From Bursaphelenchus xylophilus (taxonomy: Eukaryota; Nematoda; Chromadorea; Rhabditida; Aphelenchoididae), in contig CAJFCV020000003.1 in assembly GCA_904066235.2 (NCBI GenBank), positions 9,362,001 through 9,426,000 of the forward strand: a DNA stretch of 64,000 nucleotides, written 5' to 3'. Positions 1 through 12,600 of the stretch are shown in pieces; positions within the stretch are counted from its first letter, which is position 1, and the number at the start of each line of letters is the position of its first letter. Below the pieces are notes generated by a model, which had not been told where the DNA came from, searched no databases, and was given only the letters and a program-made list of their open reading frames with translations. The position numbers were made by a program, and so were the translations under genes.

Positions 1-442
1 AAGTACTCCAAGTGCGACGCTCAGATTTTCTTTAAATTTTGCACACACGTCGGGTATGGACTAAATATCAATTCCTGAAAGTTTTAGCTCGCGCTTTATG
101 GGCGCCGCCGAGACATCGAACGATATTTGCCGTCGAGAGAGCACGCTAAAGATGGAGAGCGGTCAGAGAGAAAAACGTTTTTTGGCCATAGTTTTGGCAG
201 TTTCGTGCGGAAAAATTTGATTTTTTGTAGAAACATTATCCTTTACGGTGGAAATAGGCCTGAAACTTTTCGTGTCAAAATTCGGCAAAAAGTCCTGAAT
301 TTTCGCCGACTTTCGATCTAAAAATCTCGGTTGTTTCTGCAAAGCGCGAGCTAGAATTCTCGCATATATCTTTAAAAAATTGTTCTAAATTTGTGATAAA
401 TTTCATCAAAATCTGAGCGTCGCACTTGGAGTACTTCCCCTG
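1..442. mobile_element. MITE family A (CAGGGG-ended, Tc1/mariner-like), copy 1, left end cut by window
   Basis: Bases 1-29 are the reverse complement of 408-436. The right end continues as CCCCTG followed by TA, and copy 2 shows that the full terminal sequence is CAGGGGAAGTACTCCAAGTG, so only about six bases are missing at the left. Internal inverted words (AGCTCGCGCTT near the left, AAGCGCGAGCT near the right) show it is partly a foldback. It contains no transposase. A TA target and CAGGG end suggest mobilisation by a Tc1/mariner transposase; that is inference. Confidence 0.85.
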
Positions 443-819
443 TAAGTGCGGTTTAAATTTCAGTAATAAATAATGACTCTCCGAGCTTCACACCCCGAGA
501 AGTATCGTTGAAATTTTATGACTATTGTGGCGACAAACCAAACTTTCGTGGATGCAAAAAATTTTATTCCGTGCTGGCTACCCTACGCAGCAATTTTTTA
601 TCTCCATTTTTCGGGGATTAAGCATCCTGCAAATTGGCAAAACTTTTCCCAGACAAGGCCTCTTATGTATTTTTACACATTTTTTGTGATTTCTGATCCA
701 TTGCCAATAAATTCTCGTATTTTCTTCGAAAGTTCCTCAATATTTTATGTATAAATCTTTTATGTATTTGTTTTTTTCTGTCGTGTCATGCCCATGTTAT
801 GCGTTTATTTATGGCTTGA

Positions 820-1200
820 TAAATGGTAACCATTGATTTTTTAGAAAGTAAAATGAACGCCGAAAGTCTGTTCTCCGTCGAATTTACTCGCTGCGCCCGT
901 CGAACTCCCCGATTAACGTACGATACGAGATCGCTGTCGGCCAGAGAACCAGATAGACGTAAGTTTTGCAAAATTTTGGTTTTTTGTAGAACCTTTGTCC
1001 TCTTTTGTACAAATTTTTTGTGGAGATAAGGCTGAAACTTTAGTTGCCATGCTAGCGAAAAAACTGTCGAATTTTCACCAAATTTTGGGCCAAAATTCTT
1101 GATTACTTTAAGCTAGGAATCTTGCATGTTTTATAGGAAATAACAGCCTAAAATTACATCAATTCTTTTGTAAAATCAGCGTCTCAGTTTTTATCACTTC
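820..1200. mobile_element. Degenerate relative of MITE family A
   Basis: Shares the internal order of family A (gap-containing matches to the TTTTTTGTAGAACC, AGGCTGAAACTTT and GCTAGGAATCTTGCAT regions), with AATCAGCGTCTCAG near 1180 echoing the right end. Termini are no longer clean. Confidence 0.5.
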
Positions 1201-1638
1201 CCTTATCAAGTTTGACCAGTAAATCCTTTAGTTTGTGGTCAACTAAGTTTCTATTTGAAATCTCATCATTAAAAATACTCCCCCAATTGCTTTGTTCCCC
1301 TTCTGATGTCTCCAACTGCTCAAATTACGAGAAATGATGTCAATTCTGTTTTGAGATTTTATGTCCGGCTTTTCAAAGACGCTTTTCCACATGGTCATTA
1401 ATCTGTTTTTATCCCGGATAATCTCGCATGAGTTCGGGTGTTAAATGTATTCCCGGTGTGGTTATTAAATGATTCGGCTTCCTTGTACACCTATGTGCCA
1501 GTAGCAGCGTAATGATGCGATGTAGGTGTTTGTGTAAATATGTAAATGTATATATAATAAAAATATTTGGATCATAAGAAGGTACGACTTGACAGGTTAA
1601 GATATGCGTATATTAGCGAGGATTTATAATATTTCTCA

Positions 1639-2067
1639 CAGGGGAAGTACTCCAAGTGCGACGCTCAGATTTCCTTAAAATTTTGCACACACGTCGGGTA
1701 TGGATTAAATATCAATTCCTGAAAGGTTTAGCTCGCGCTTTGCGGGCGCCGCCGAGATATCGAACGATTTTTGCCGCCGAGAGAGCACGCTAAACGTGGA
1801 GAGCGGTCAGAGAGAAAACACCTTTTTGGCCATAACTTTGGCAGTTCCGAGCGGAAAAATTTGATTTTTTGTAGAAACATTATCCTTTAGGGTAGAAATA
1901 GGCACAAAACTTTTCGTGCCGAAATTCCGCAAAAAGTCAAATTTTTGGCCGACTTTCGATTTAAAAATCTCAGTTGTTTCTGCAAAGCGCGAGCTAGGAT
2001 TCTCGCATATATCTTATAAAAAATTATTCTAAATTTGTGCCAAGTTTCATCAAAATCTGAGCGTCGA
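1639..2067. mobile_element. MITE family A, copy 2, right end truncated
   Basis: Begins CAGGGGAAGTACTCCAAGTG and follows copy 1 closely through the whole body. The right terminal repeat stops after TCTGAGCGTCG at about 2067, so the outer 25 bases are lost. The left flank is CA rather than TA. Confidence 0.85.
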
Positions 2068-5000
2068 ATACGTGTCAAATTGTAGTAATAACCTTCCCAC
2101 TCAGTTCCTCCAATTTACATATTTACTTTTCAACTTTAATTCCTCGTCATTTCCTGTGCCATGACACACACACACCTACATTTAATGTAAGCAAATTGCA
2201 TTAGGTTGTTATAAATTACGCATTTTCTCATGAACTTTTCCCAATGATGACCATTCCGAACATTCCGGAAACCCTTCAGATTTTATTGGAAAGCGTGTTG
2301 TTTACACTCGGCGTGAGACATTTATTTTTAGGACATCAATTAGACATGTTAAATACAGGACGATCCTCGAGGAGGATATCCTTTTTGGCCTTTAAATTCT
2401 AGATAATTGCGTTGTTTTAGAAATTTCTTGGCTGTTTCTTTTCCTGTTTTCGATGGTAGTTGTGGTGTGTTACGGTTGCGAGTGAAGGGCTCAAGATTCG
2501 GCACTTTGATTTTTAGGCATCTTGGCGCAAAATTCGACTAATTTCTTCTAAAAAAGGAAGTCTTCTAGGTGAAGTACCGAGATATTCTAAAAAAAATTCA
2601 TCAGGCTCTGAATCAGTCACATATTGCATTAACCCGCTCTTAGCAGCGACCTAGATATCTAATATTATAATATTGCTCAGTGCCTCACAATTTTTTTCGA
2701 AATGGGTATGTATTATATATATGTTGGTGTATACGTATATGGATGCTCTCCGGATATTTTCAGCTTACAAATCCATATCCGTACCCGATATATTGCCGAT
2801 AAAAAATGATCGTATATGCTGTATCCGTATCCGAATATCCGGGTATGGGAAACCTTTCGGATATTCAACTGTTGGGACTAAATTTGATCGTAGTCTACAA
2901 AAGGGGTCGTGCCATGAAAATTTTTATTCTTATCTTTGCCCAGAGGGCACCGTTTCCACAAAAGATCAAATTTTCCCTCGCGCAAAAGGACAAGATGTGT
3001 TGTTGTTGTTTTTGGCCGCTCTCCGAAGAAGAGATGACCTCGTTGCTCTCGCAAAACGCAAGCTAATCCTTCAGAGATTGATTTATGGGCTACTATTGTT
3101 CCAGATATATAGTTCAAACTGTCTTTTCATCAAACGTCGTTGAATATGGTTGCAAAGGGCAAGCTGAAATTTATGCCATTGATTGTAGCTTCTCTTGGAA
3201 TGTCTTCAAAAAAATAGGTAAAAATTTGAGCTCAGCGCTTTCAGCAATTCATCTATGATGTTTTATAAGACGCTGACGCTTCAGTAAAGTGTTGTCGCAT
3301 CCACGTCTTTGAATATTTGGCTTTGTTCTCTAATAAAATTCGGCAAAATCACGCTTCCTGTAAACATTACTCGCATCAAAACACTTGCGTTTTCATTTTC
3401 AGCGAATCTCTTTTGTCCAACTTTTTTTTGAAATTTCAATTTTTTAAAGAAATTTTAATAATTTCAATTTACACTTGACACGCAACATGCTTCAAATTCG
3501 CAGTAAAAGGCAATATAAAAACAAATGGAAAACGCAATAAACACAGTGCTCTACGTCTGCTGATAATTGCTTTTCTGATTCGCAAATTGGCCAAGTTTGG
3601 AGCGACATTCCCTCCGGGCTTGTAAATATCAACCCTTTTCGGGTAACTTTTAGATGCCCGTAGGGGTTGGCGATGTCAAAAACGGGGCTAAACGGCTCTG
3701 ACATTGCGTAGATTCTGGGGTTTTTTTACAGGCAAAAGCGTCACAACTCTTTTGGAAGTTTTTATGACGTTTTTTGGATTGATTACAGAAACCGCTGTCT
3801 GCATATCGCCTTCTCTCTCGGCGTAAGGATTGCTGTATATTTTGACTAAAAAATTTGAGCGTCGCACAACAAATTTCAAAAAAATGTCACGTGAGGTCGT
3901 GACGTAGCATGCCAAAAGATGGATCGCGTCCGAAAGGTCTTTACATCCATCTGTTCCGCGGAACTTCCTGAATGTAATAAAAAGTATCGGAGTTGGGGGT
4001 TTTGCAGCAGGCTTATGGGTGGTTTATGGTCTATGGAACTTATGCTTGCAAGCTTTTGAGTCGCAACATTTCAGATGGGAGCGATGAAACATATTTAATT
4101 TACTGTGAAATAGGGGAAAAATTAAACCTTAAAGTTAAAGTTAAATCTCCGTATAGCAAATAGGTAGGGGCTAAAAATTGTGTTTGCAATAGAAGGGATT
4201 CGTTGTAGAGAGGTTTTTTCGGCCTAAATTGACGCAGGACTCGAAAATTTTTTTGTTATAGAGAGATCTTGATGTATGGGAGATTATGGCACATTACTAT
4301 CGCGTTTTTATAAAAAATTTTGTATTTTTTCATTATGCTCTTAATCAGAATTGTACACTCCCTAATTGTAGGTCGATTTGCGCTTTTAGCTTCCCTATTC
4401 TCTGACCAATTTTCTCCTCACGTGTTGCGCGTGCCCTCAGGGTTCTGAACTCGGTCCCCACAAAAAGAATTGATTAAAAATACCCGTGGGAATCGAGAAC
4501 AAAAAAAAAGAGAAAGTCCTTTCAGTGCATGAGACCATTTTCTCGAGTACTTTATGCATGTTGCATATTAGCTTCCTACTTTCCTGGGCAGAATGCCCTG
4601 TTCTTTAGTCAGTTGGGTGTTTACAATGTCATGTTTACAATTTGAGGTCGTGGGGAAAGGGAAATCGAGCCTGGGTGTAGGTGGAAGCAGGTTGTTTAGG
4701 AAAGGGGTTACCGTATTTTTGAGCAGTTTTTGATTTTGTTAGGTTGATGAATTTTGCTGCCAAGTTTTCTTAGCTTATTTAGTGTAGCTTATTTTAAATT
4801 TTCAAAATAAAAATTACTTTTTTCTCTGCATTTTTCTTTGTCGCCCTCGAAACACAATGACCCTGACTATATCCTGTTCTTATATTCATCGTCTACACTT
4901 GACTTGATCCTTTGTTTTTCTCCCACTCAAGACCATATTGTCTTCTTGTGGTTCGAAAACCTCCGGGCGTCATGTGACTTCACTCTAGCATCATCCACAT

Positions 5001-5984
5001 CACTTCCGGAGATTATGAAGTCATTGAGGATACAAAAACATTAAGGTTACTGTAATGACAAAAGAAATATAATCAAAGCTTCAAAATTACAACCAAAACT
5101 AAATTTACAAATATTGTCGTATGTAATAGTTGTAATAGCTGCTATTAATAACCTGAATTAAATATCATAAAAACTTGGCAAATTACAACAAACAGGCCTC
5201 TTTTGACAAGAAAAGACTTCAATTGCATGAGTGCGCTTTAGGTTGTTTATAATAAACATTTCAATACACTTGAATTTTCGTATTTTACATCTTTTACATA
5301 TTTTCGCTCAAAACACCTTTCATCGTATAAAATGTCACTTTTTGTAATCTTCATTCCAAATAAGGCAAAATCATTTTGTTATATTCTAGGTTGTTTATAA
5401 TAAAAAACTAATTCGATTCATCGTATTTTACCACCTTTTTTGACAGTTTTTATCCTCAACTTCCGTGTAAATGTACAGTAATTTGCAAATTGCAAATTCA
5501 AATTCTTTTGTCACAACAATTTGTCAAACAATTTTTCGAGTGCTCTGTGGGTTGAAGGTCCTTGACGCTTCACTTATCACCACTCAGTTTTGCAATCATT
5601 TTGCAGCCGGAAAGTAAATAAATCGACAAAAAATGGAGCAAAAGTTACGAAAAAAAAGAGTAATATAGGTAATGAGTTTAATAACAAGTTTGGGAGGCTA
5701 ATTGGATGAGAATGCCGACCTTTGATGGGGAAATATAATAATTGTTTCCAGGAATCCGGAGGTGTAGTTTAGGACGGGGAACGAGGTTTTGGTTATTTGC
5801 GGAGTAAGTTTGCTCGGAAAATATATAGTTTACAAAATTTTTGAGCTAATTAAGCAATTTGTTAGAAAACTTTGGATCCTTGTGAAAATTTATAGGGCAA
5901 AGCACAGAATAATACAATTTGAACTACTTGTTGCTGACTAACTCAGTAATTCTGAACAATATTTTTGAAATTTTAACAAGAGAA
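2068..5984. other. Non-coding stretch upstream of the globin exons
   Basis: AT-rich, no gene I can support. A block of repeated ATATCCG/TATCCGA words lies at 2750-2870 and looks like a decayed repeat. A GC-richer patch at 3590-3960 has short open frames on the minus strand with no recognisable domain. The upstream exon required by the globin gene may lie here but was not identified. Confidence 0.4.
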
Positions 5985-6310
5985 AGTCTTCAAGTTCGAC
6001 GCTCAGATGGAAGCCAAATTTTACAAAGATTGCTGTGCATAGGTTTCTTTTCAGTGTCTAAACATTTAGCTTGCGCTTTTTGCTAGCCGCTGAGATATTC
6101 AACGATCTTTGCCGCCTTTGAGATGGTCACGAAATCCGAGAAACGGTCAGAGAACCAAAGAGTTTTTAGCCTTTCTCTTTTTTACATTGCTGTCTAAGAA
6201 GGTAAAGAAAAAAGACTAAACTGTTTGATAGATAAACTTATTTCGAATTTTTTCCAACCCTCGGGCTTCCAATCTCGGTTGTTTCTGCAAAACGCGACGT
6301 AGGAATTTTG
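5985..6310. mobile_element. Degenerate relative of MITE family A
   Basis: Starts AAGTCTTCAAGTTCGACGCTCAGA, close to the family A end, followed by the AGCTTGCGCTTTTTG, GAGATATTCAACGATCTTTG and CGGTTGTTTCTGCAAA body words. The right end is lost. It sits just before the first visible globin exon. Confidence 0.65.
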
Positions 6311-6648
6311 GATTCGCCTCGGTCACTGAATTTCCGACGGCGTCCGAAAAGTGGAGCCTAAAATTTTTATTGCTTGGTCTACAAGTCAGATAGAGTTAGA
6401 GGGTCCTCTCTGATTAGGTATCTCTAATCTCATCTTCTATAAAATGAGGTGGTATTTGTTGGATGCATTTACGTCATTATATTTTTTACTTTTGACTCTG
6501 TATTTTATCGTCATTAACATCAATTTTACTCAAAATATTTTTTGTTTTTTTTACACATGACATCAATTTTTTACATTTATATTGTCCATGACCTTGTTTG
6601 AATTTAATTTTTTTCTGAGTATATCTAAAATATTTTTTTCATTTTCAG

Positions 6649-9600
6649 CTCAAGTCTCTCCCAAATCCCGTCGCAAACTCCCCACTACTCCCACCGAATC
6701 GACCAATCGTCTGAACGTGGTGTTTGGCCAATTGCATTGCACCACGAGCTGGGATCGACTCAGTACCGCGGGTAAGACAAATATTTAATTTAACTTTTTA
6801 AATTAATGTTTTTAATTGCTCGGCAAATATTGGAAAGAGAGACAAAAGAATTTCAAATTGAAGTGATTGACAAGTTGATCTTGAAATTGTTGAAAAAAAT
6901 TGAAAAACAAAAAAAAACTGTATATAAAAAAATAAAAAAATTAAAAAAATTAACTAATATATCAAAGGTTTTACTATAGTAATTATTTTTTTTTTAATTT
7001 TCAGTCATGGTCAAGTATCATATTAAAATTTTGGATCTGTTTTTTTTTTGTGAAAATCTGATTTTTACAACCCACATCTGGCCATAATTTTTTCGGCCAG
7101 ACAATGGAATTGATATGACAAATGAGAGTTTTCACCTTCTCAATAAATGTCAGAGATTACGCGATCTCTCCGTTATTTGACTTTATTTATTTATCTTCTT
7201 GAATTTTTGGAGGGTTCAGATATTAAAGATCTTGAACATTTCGGATTAAACATTTTTTCTCAACATGCTAAATTTTTTAAAAGTTTATTTTTTTTATTTT
7301 ATGTCTGTTTCTAAGAAATTTTTTTATTTTCCCACAGTACTTTTTAAGGATCAACAATTTTAGAGAAAACACTGCGGGTTCAGACTTTTATTTTCTATTT
7401 TAATATTAATTTGGCTGTTTTTTGAACTCCTAGAGCTCAAACTTGTCATAAGTAGAGGTGGCTATGCTTCAGTAATTTTTTTGAAAAAGTTCGAAAAAAC
7501 CGGAAAGATCGGAAAATAAAAGAAGTTAGTTTTTTAGGACAAAGGATGAAAAACAATGACGCTATAAGACGGCGGGTTTTTGAATTCATTAGGTGATTTT
7601 TGTCAGTGAAAAGATGCTTTTCAAGAAAGGTAGTTTGTTATAAAATAATTTGTTTTATAAAAACTACAAGTAGAAAATTACTATCTCGATTTTTTAAGGG
7701 CTTTCATAAAGATAAAGCCCTCTTTTCGAAAGTAAAATCTCTCAGGAATGAAGACACAAAATTGGTTCAAATTATGGATACACAGTCTACATAGCCTGTA
7801 CATCAAATGCTGAAAATTTTAGCTAAACCTCTGCAAGCACAGCTGAGATATTCAACAATCATTGCTAACTAGACCACTGAAAATTAGGTGAGACGGCAAA
7901 AGATTAGGATGTTTTTGGGTTATTTCTTGTTGATTTTTTTGTGGAAAAAGGCCTTTTTTGGCATAAATTATCTACTTCAGACGTTGAATAAACTGTTTTT
8001 ACACAATTAAAATCTCAAAAAAAAAAATACAATATCAATTTTTTTTATTCAAAAAATGCAAGTATTTGTGCAAAACGTGAGCCAAAAATTTCAAAAATTC
8101 CTTTGAGAATTGTAATCATGATTTTTGTCAAGTATTATGATCTTCTGATGACTTTATTTTTGAGATTTTTGTACTGAATTACAAAATATTTTCAACCAAA
8201 ATTCAAAATATTTAAAATTTTGCATAGAGAAGTTTTGATCCTTTGCTGTAGACAGCCTTGTCTTTCCTTTAAAATTTCCCCCGATATTCCTCCTAATTCC
8301 TTCAAATTTCTCATGTTTTCCCAATTTTCCGTGATTTCCCAGTACAAGTGAAACCGAAAACCGTTTGGTCGGAACAAAGAAACAGCATCGTATCTTCGGA
8401 TTGTTTTTGTATTCTCCTAAACCAATGTTTACCCAGTTTTCTGACCAAAACGTGACCTCTTTTACGTTGTATTTTAGTAGACATTTCAACTCAAAAATTC
8501 AAATTTTTGATGTCATCGCAAAACAAGCACGCCGGAAGGTGCTCAAATATTGATTATGAGTCAATTTAACCCACGACGACATAATAAATCGAGTGGATTC
8601 GGTTGCCGGGATATGGGATTTTTAGTTTTTTGGAGCTGAATTGGGAAAAGGAACTAAAAAACAACTGTTTAGCATATTTACGGTAGTCTAGACCGTATTT
8701 TAGAGAATTTATTTTGTAAATAAGTTTGAGAAAAGATCGAGTTTTTATGGGTTGAGCTTCTGGTTTCATCAATAATCAGAAAATATTAAAATATTCACAA
8801 AAATACGACAAAAAAATAAAAAATCATCGAAAATAATGTAAAAGTCATCATTTTCTTTGATTTTTTTAGTATAAAATGGTATTTAAACTAAAGTTTCGTC
8901 TGTTTTTTATTGTATTTTAGAAGTTTTTACAATTTTTTCAAACATTTTTAACCTTATTTTTCCAAAATTTACCATCATTTAACCAAAAAATTTCAAAAAT
9001 TTTTTATTTCAGACCACCGACCGATATACTTGAATGTGACACCGGATTACTGTCCCAGTCCAGTCCGCTCACCCAGCCCGGTCCAAAGTTCAGCCATGCA
9101 AAAGACCTCGTTATTACGTAAACTTCATTTCCAAGGCCGCGTAAGTCCCCGCTTAACGGCTTTTTTGACGTCAAAAATGTCATCTTCTGACATTTTACCC
9201 CATTCCTTGCCTCGGGCAATATTTGGGAATGGCATTGAATTTCGCTTTTTCCATATTTTTGCAGGAGAACGCGAAATTTTTTGCGTTTTTAGTGTTTGTA
9301 AAGCAAAATTTAGTGCTAAAATTACTGTTTAAAACACGATTTCTGACTCACTGAATCAGCCGTGTGCAAGGCCGGGACATAGGAAATTTTCGATTTTGAG
9401 ATTTACAGCTGGATATGTCCGCACCCATCATATAAGTGTGTTCCTGAAGCCTTTTGCCCTAATTCTCCCGTTAACCTAGATTTATTTACAATTTAAGAAA
9501 TTTACAGTAACGTCAAATATCTCAAAACTAGGAAGACGTAGAGCCGTAAAACTGTGGTTATGTATGTTTTTGTGCACTGGGAATCCAATGGAGGTGGTTT

Positions 9601-12600
9601 TGGGTCGAAAGGGTTACTGTAACATAGCAAACTTGCGCTTCGGCCGCACAAAATCGGCCGTAAAAAGGTTGTTTCTGAAAACCCACAGCTGAATTTTTGA
9701 TATGTTGATCAGCATAAAATTCTGCCCTAGAAACATTAAAAAAAAGTTCAAAAATGCGGGGGGCTATTTTTGTGGTATAGTGGATTTTGACAAAATATAC
9801 CAATCTGACGGCCCGAGTTCGAGTCCGGGTGGACGCAAATCGCTTAGAATTGGTCGGGAATGACTTTAAGGGCGCGGATATGGAAGACTGAGTTTATTTC
9901 AGGTGATTTTGATAACAATCCGGCAGTTTTCAGATTTTTTGGTGGAAAAAGGGCGAAAATACAACTTTTAGACAAATCGTATTTTACACGGCTGTTTTGC
10001 GTTCATGACAGAATAAGAACTTATATTTAATCGTTTGAAGGGTTTTTCGGCAATTAAACCCGTCAAAAAAAATTTTTTAATGTTGTACTTGACATCTGAT
10101 AAGCAAGCAGTGCATGGACCTTCCAGCTTGTAATTTCTTTCGCTCTGACTTGACAAATTGTCTGCAAAGGTTATAACTAGCATAAAATTTAAATTATTTC
10201 ACGGCTAACCACAAGAAATCTAGTTTGAGAATGAATTTTCTCCGAATTTCATCGATTTTTCTATAAAGCGAAATCACTTCCATGATGAACCATTTTCTGA
10301 AAACATGTGAAATATAGTCATAAAACAGTGAATTACGTTGTCATTAGCCAAGTTTCGGTACTACTGATGCCTGCAAGAGGTAAAATTATCAGGTACCTAG
10401 TATAATATATAAATACTCAGAACATGGTTTCTACTAGTTGGAAACACTTGAAAAACACTACATATAAGTTCTTATTCTGTCATGAACGCAAAACGGCCGT
10501 ATAAAATACGATTTGTCTAAAAGTTGTATTTTCGCCCTTTTTCCACCAAAAAATCTGAAAACTGCCGGATTGTTATCAAAATCACCTGAAATAAACTCAG
10601 TCTTCCATATCCGCGCCCTTAAAGTCATTCCCGACCAATTCTAAGCGATTTGCGTCCACCCGGACTCGAACTCGGGCCGTCAGATTGGTATATTTTGTCA
10701 AAATCCACTATACCACAAAAATAGCCCCCCGCATTTTTGGACTTTTTTTTAATGTTTCTAGGGCAGAATTTTATGCTGATCAACATATCAAAAATGCAGC
10801 TGTGGGTTTTCAGAAACAATTTTTTACGGCCGATTTTGTGCGGCCGAAGCGCAAGTTTGCTATGTTACAGTAACCCTTTCGACCCAAAACCACCTCCATT
10901 GGATTCCCAGTGCCCAAAAACATACATAACCACAGTTTTACGGCTCTACGTCTTCCTAGTTTTGAGATATTTGACGTTACTGTAAATTTCTTAAATTGTA
11001 AATAAATCTAGGTTAACGGGAGAATTAGGGCAAAAGGCTTCAGGAACACACTTATATGATGGGTGCGGACATATCCAGCTGTAAATCTCAAAATCGAAAA
11101 TTTCCTATGTCCACGGCTAATTCACCGAGTCAGAAATCGTGTTTTAATGTCGCAACTTGTCATTTCCGATAATTTGTTGCTATTTTTTTCGGATTGGGTT
11201 GCAATTTTTTGGCCAAGAGACGTCAAAAATTCAGTTGAGATCAAAATTTAATCTTGTTTTGATTGCACAGTGCAATAAAAATAAAAAAAGAGTGCACGGT
11301 GCGGAGAACAAAGGACTGCACGGTGCAGTGAACCTTCCTCTTATCGCGAAAACAAAATTTCGCACTGTGCAATTTATTTTCCAAACCTCTCCGAATTCTG
11401 CACGGTGCAAATTTGCTCTGCGATAAATTTGACCCTTTGCACAGTGCAAATTTGCAGTTTTTTCTGCGATGAATTTCTCTTTTGCACGGTGCAGGCAAAA
11501 AAAAGTTTTGCTGCACAGTGCGGGTTTTTCGATTGTTCTGCACTGTGCGGTTTATTTTCCAAGCCTCTCCAAATTCTGCACGGTGCAAAAATTTGCAGTT
11601 TTTCTGCGATGAATTTTTCTCTTTGCACGGTGCAGATAAAAAAAGAGTTCGCTGCACAGTGCAATTTTTTGATTGGCCGCCTGCACTGTGCGGTTTATCA
11701 ATTGGTCATTGCACAGTGCGAAAAATTACAAAAATTGCCACTGCACTGTGCAAAAAAAATATTTTAAAAAAATTCGCCCTGAGGCAATGGTGTTCAAGGC
11801 TGTCGGTTCAAACATTACTTTTTGTTAAATAATTTTTCATGCTTACATATTCCTCATGACCTCAAATCCTACGAACGTCCTTCGTATGAGCTTCGGAACA
11901 ATGGCCAAAAATTTGCATCCAAAGACCAAAACTCTGTTTTGATAGCATTGTTTCGGCCGCAACGCGCTTCTACTTTTACGCCTTTCGAATTACTTTTACA
12001 ACTTTTTGGCCATAATTAAAGAGTCGGGCGGAAAATGTTATAGGGAGTTTTATGAGTTGTGAGGTCAGAATTGGTTTCCGCTTCTAAACTTGGGAGTTGA
12101 GAGGGAGGTTTGATGGTGTGGAGAGACGGGAAGGTGGTTGGAAGCGTGTTTAGTGGGAGATTTGTATATTACACTTGATAATTTGGGTAAAAGAAGGTAA
12201 AAATTGTATTGTTCTTGGTATTATAGCTGTTAAGCCATTTTAGTGTGTGCCTAGAGTCATAGATTTTTGTGAAATTCTGTATGCCTTTAGTTTTCACTCG
12301 ATTAAAAACAAATTTTTTTTTTATTTTTTTTAACCAAGACCCTTCAAAATATCTCTACTATAATATACGGTCTTTCTGGACTTCCCACACCCTTCTCACC
12401 TGGCCGAAAATATTCCTGTTGCTATTTCAGGGTGTCGGAGAAGTACACTGTTGTTTTTCTCTGCTTTTGTTTATAACAAATGTTCCCTTTATTCTTCTAT
12501 TTTCACACTTCCGCCTGAATACCCCTTTTCTGGAAGAATTCATCAATTATTTATACTTTTTAATTACAATTCCGATAAAAACGAGATGCTAAAAACAATT

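Larger units (their letters stand above)
9331..11146. mobile_element. 1.8-kb near-perfect palindromic element with ~700-bp arms
   Basis: Left arm 9331-10029 and right arm 10464-11146 are reverse complements with few differences; the spacer is about 434 bases. The arms carry mirrored short open frames (for example one starting MVYFVKIHYTTKIAP on each side), which follow from the symmetry and are not taken as genes. Each arm has a tRNA-like block. A foldback transposon or a recent inverted duplication fits. It lies in the 12.5-kb globin intron. Confidence 0.85.

Noticed and set aside
2673..3143. 156-codon plus-strand frame
   Set aside because: Overlaps frames on both strands, starts in repeated ATATCCG words and has no domain or splice support.
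9763..9838. Functional tRNA gene
   Set aside because: A and B boxes are present, but the acceptor and T stems do not pair and no sound anticodon arm can be drawn.
9558..10873. Mirrored frames starting MVYFVKIHYTTK on each arm
   Set aside because: They are the same sequence seen twice because of the palindrome; no domain and no splice support.
11241..11767. Several 90-138-codon frames on both strands rich in CTVQ/HCA words
   Set aside because: They arise from the GCAC-N-GTGC repeat, which reads open in many frames; not protein coding.
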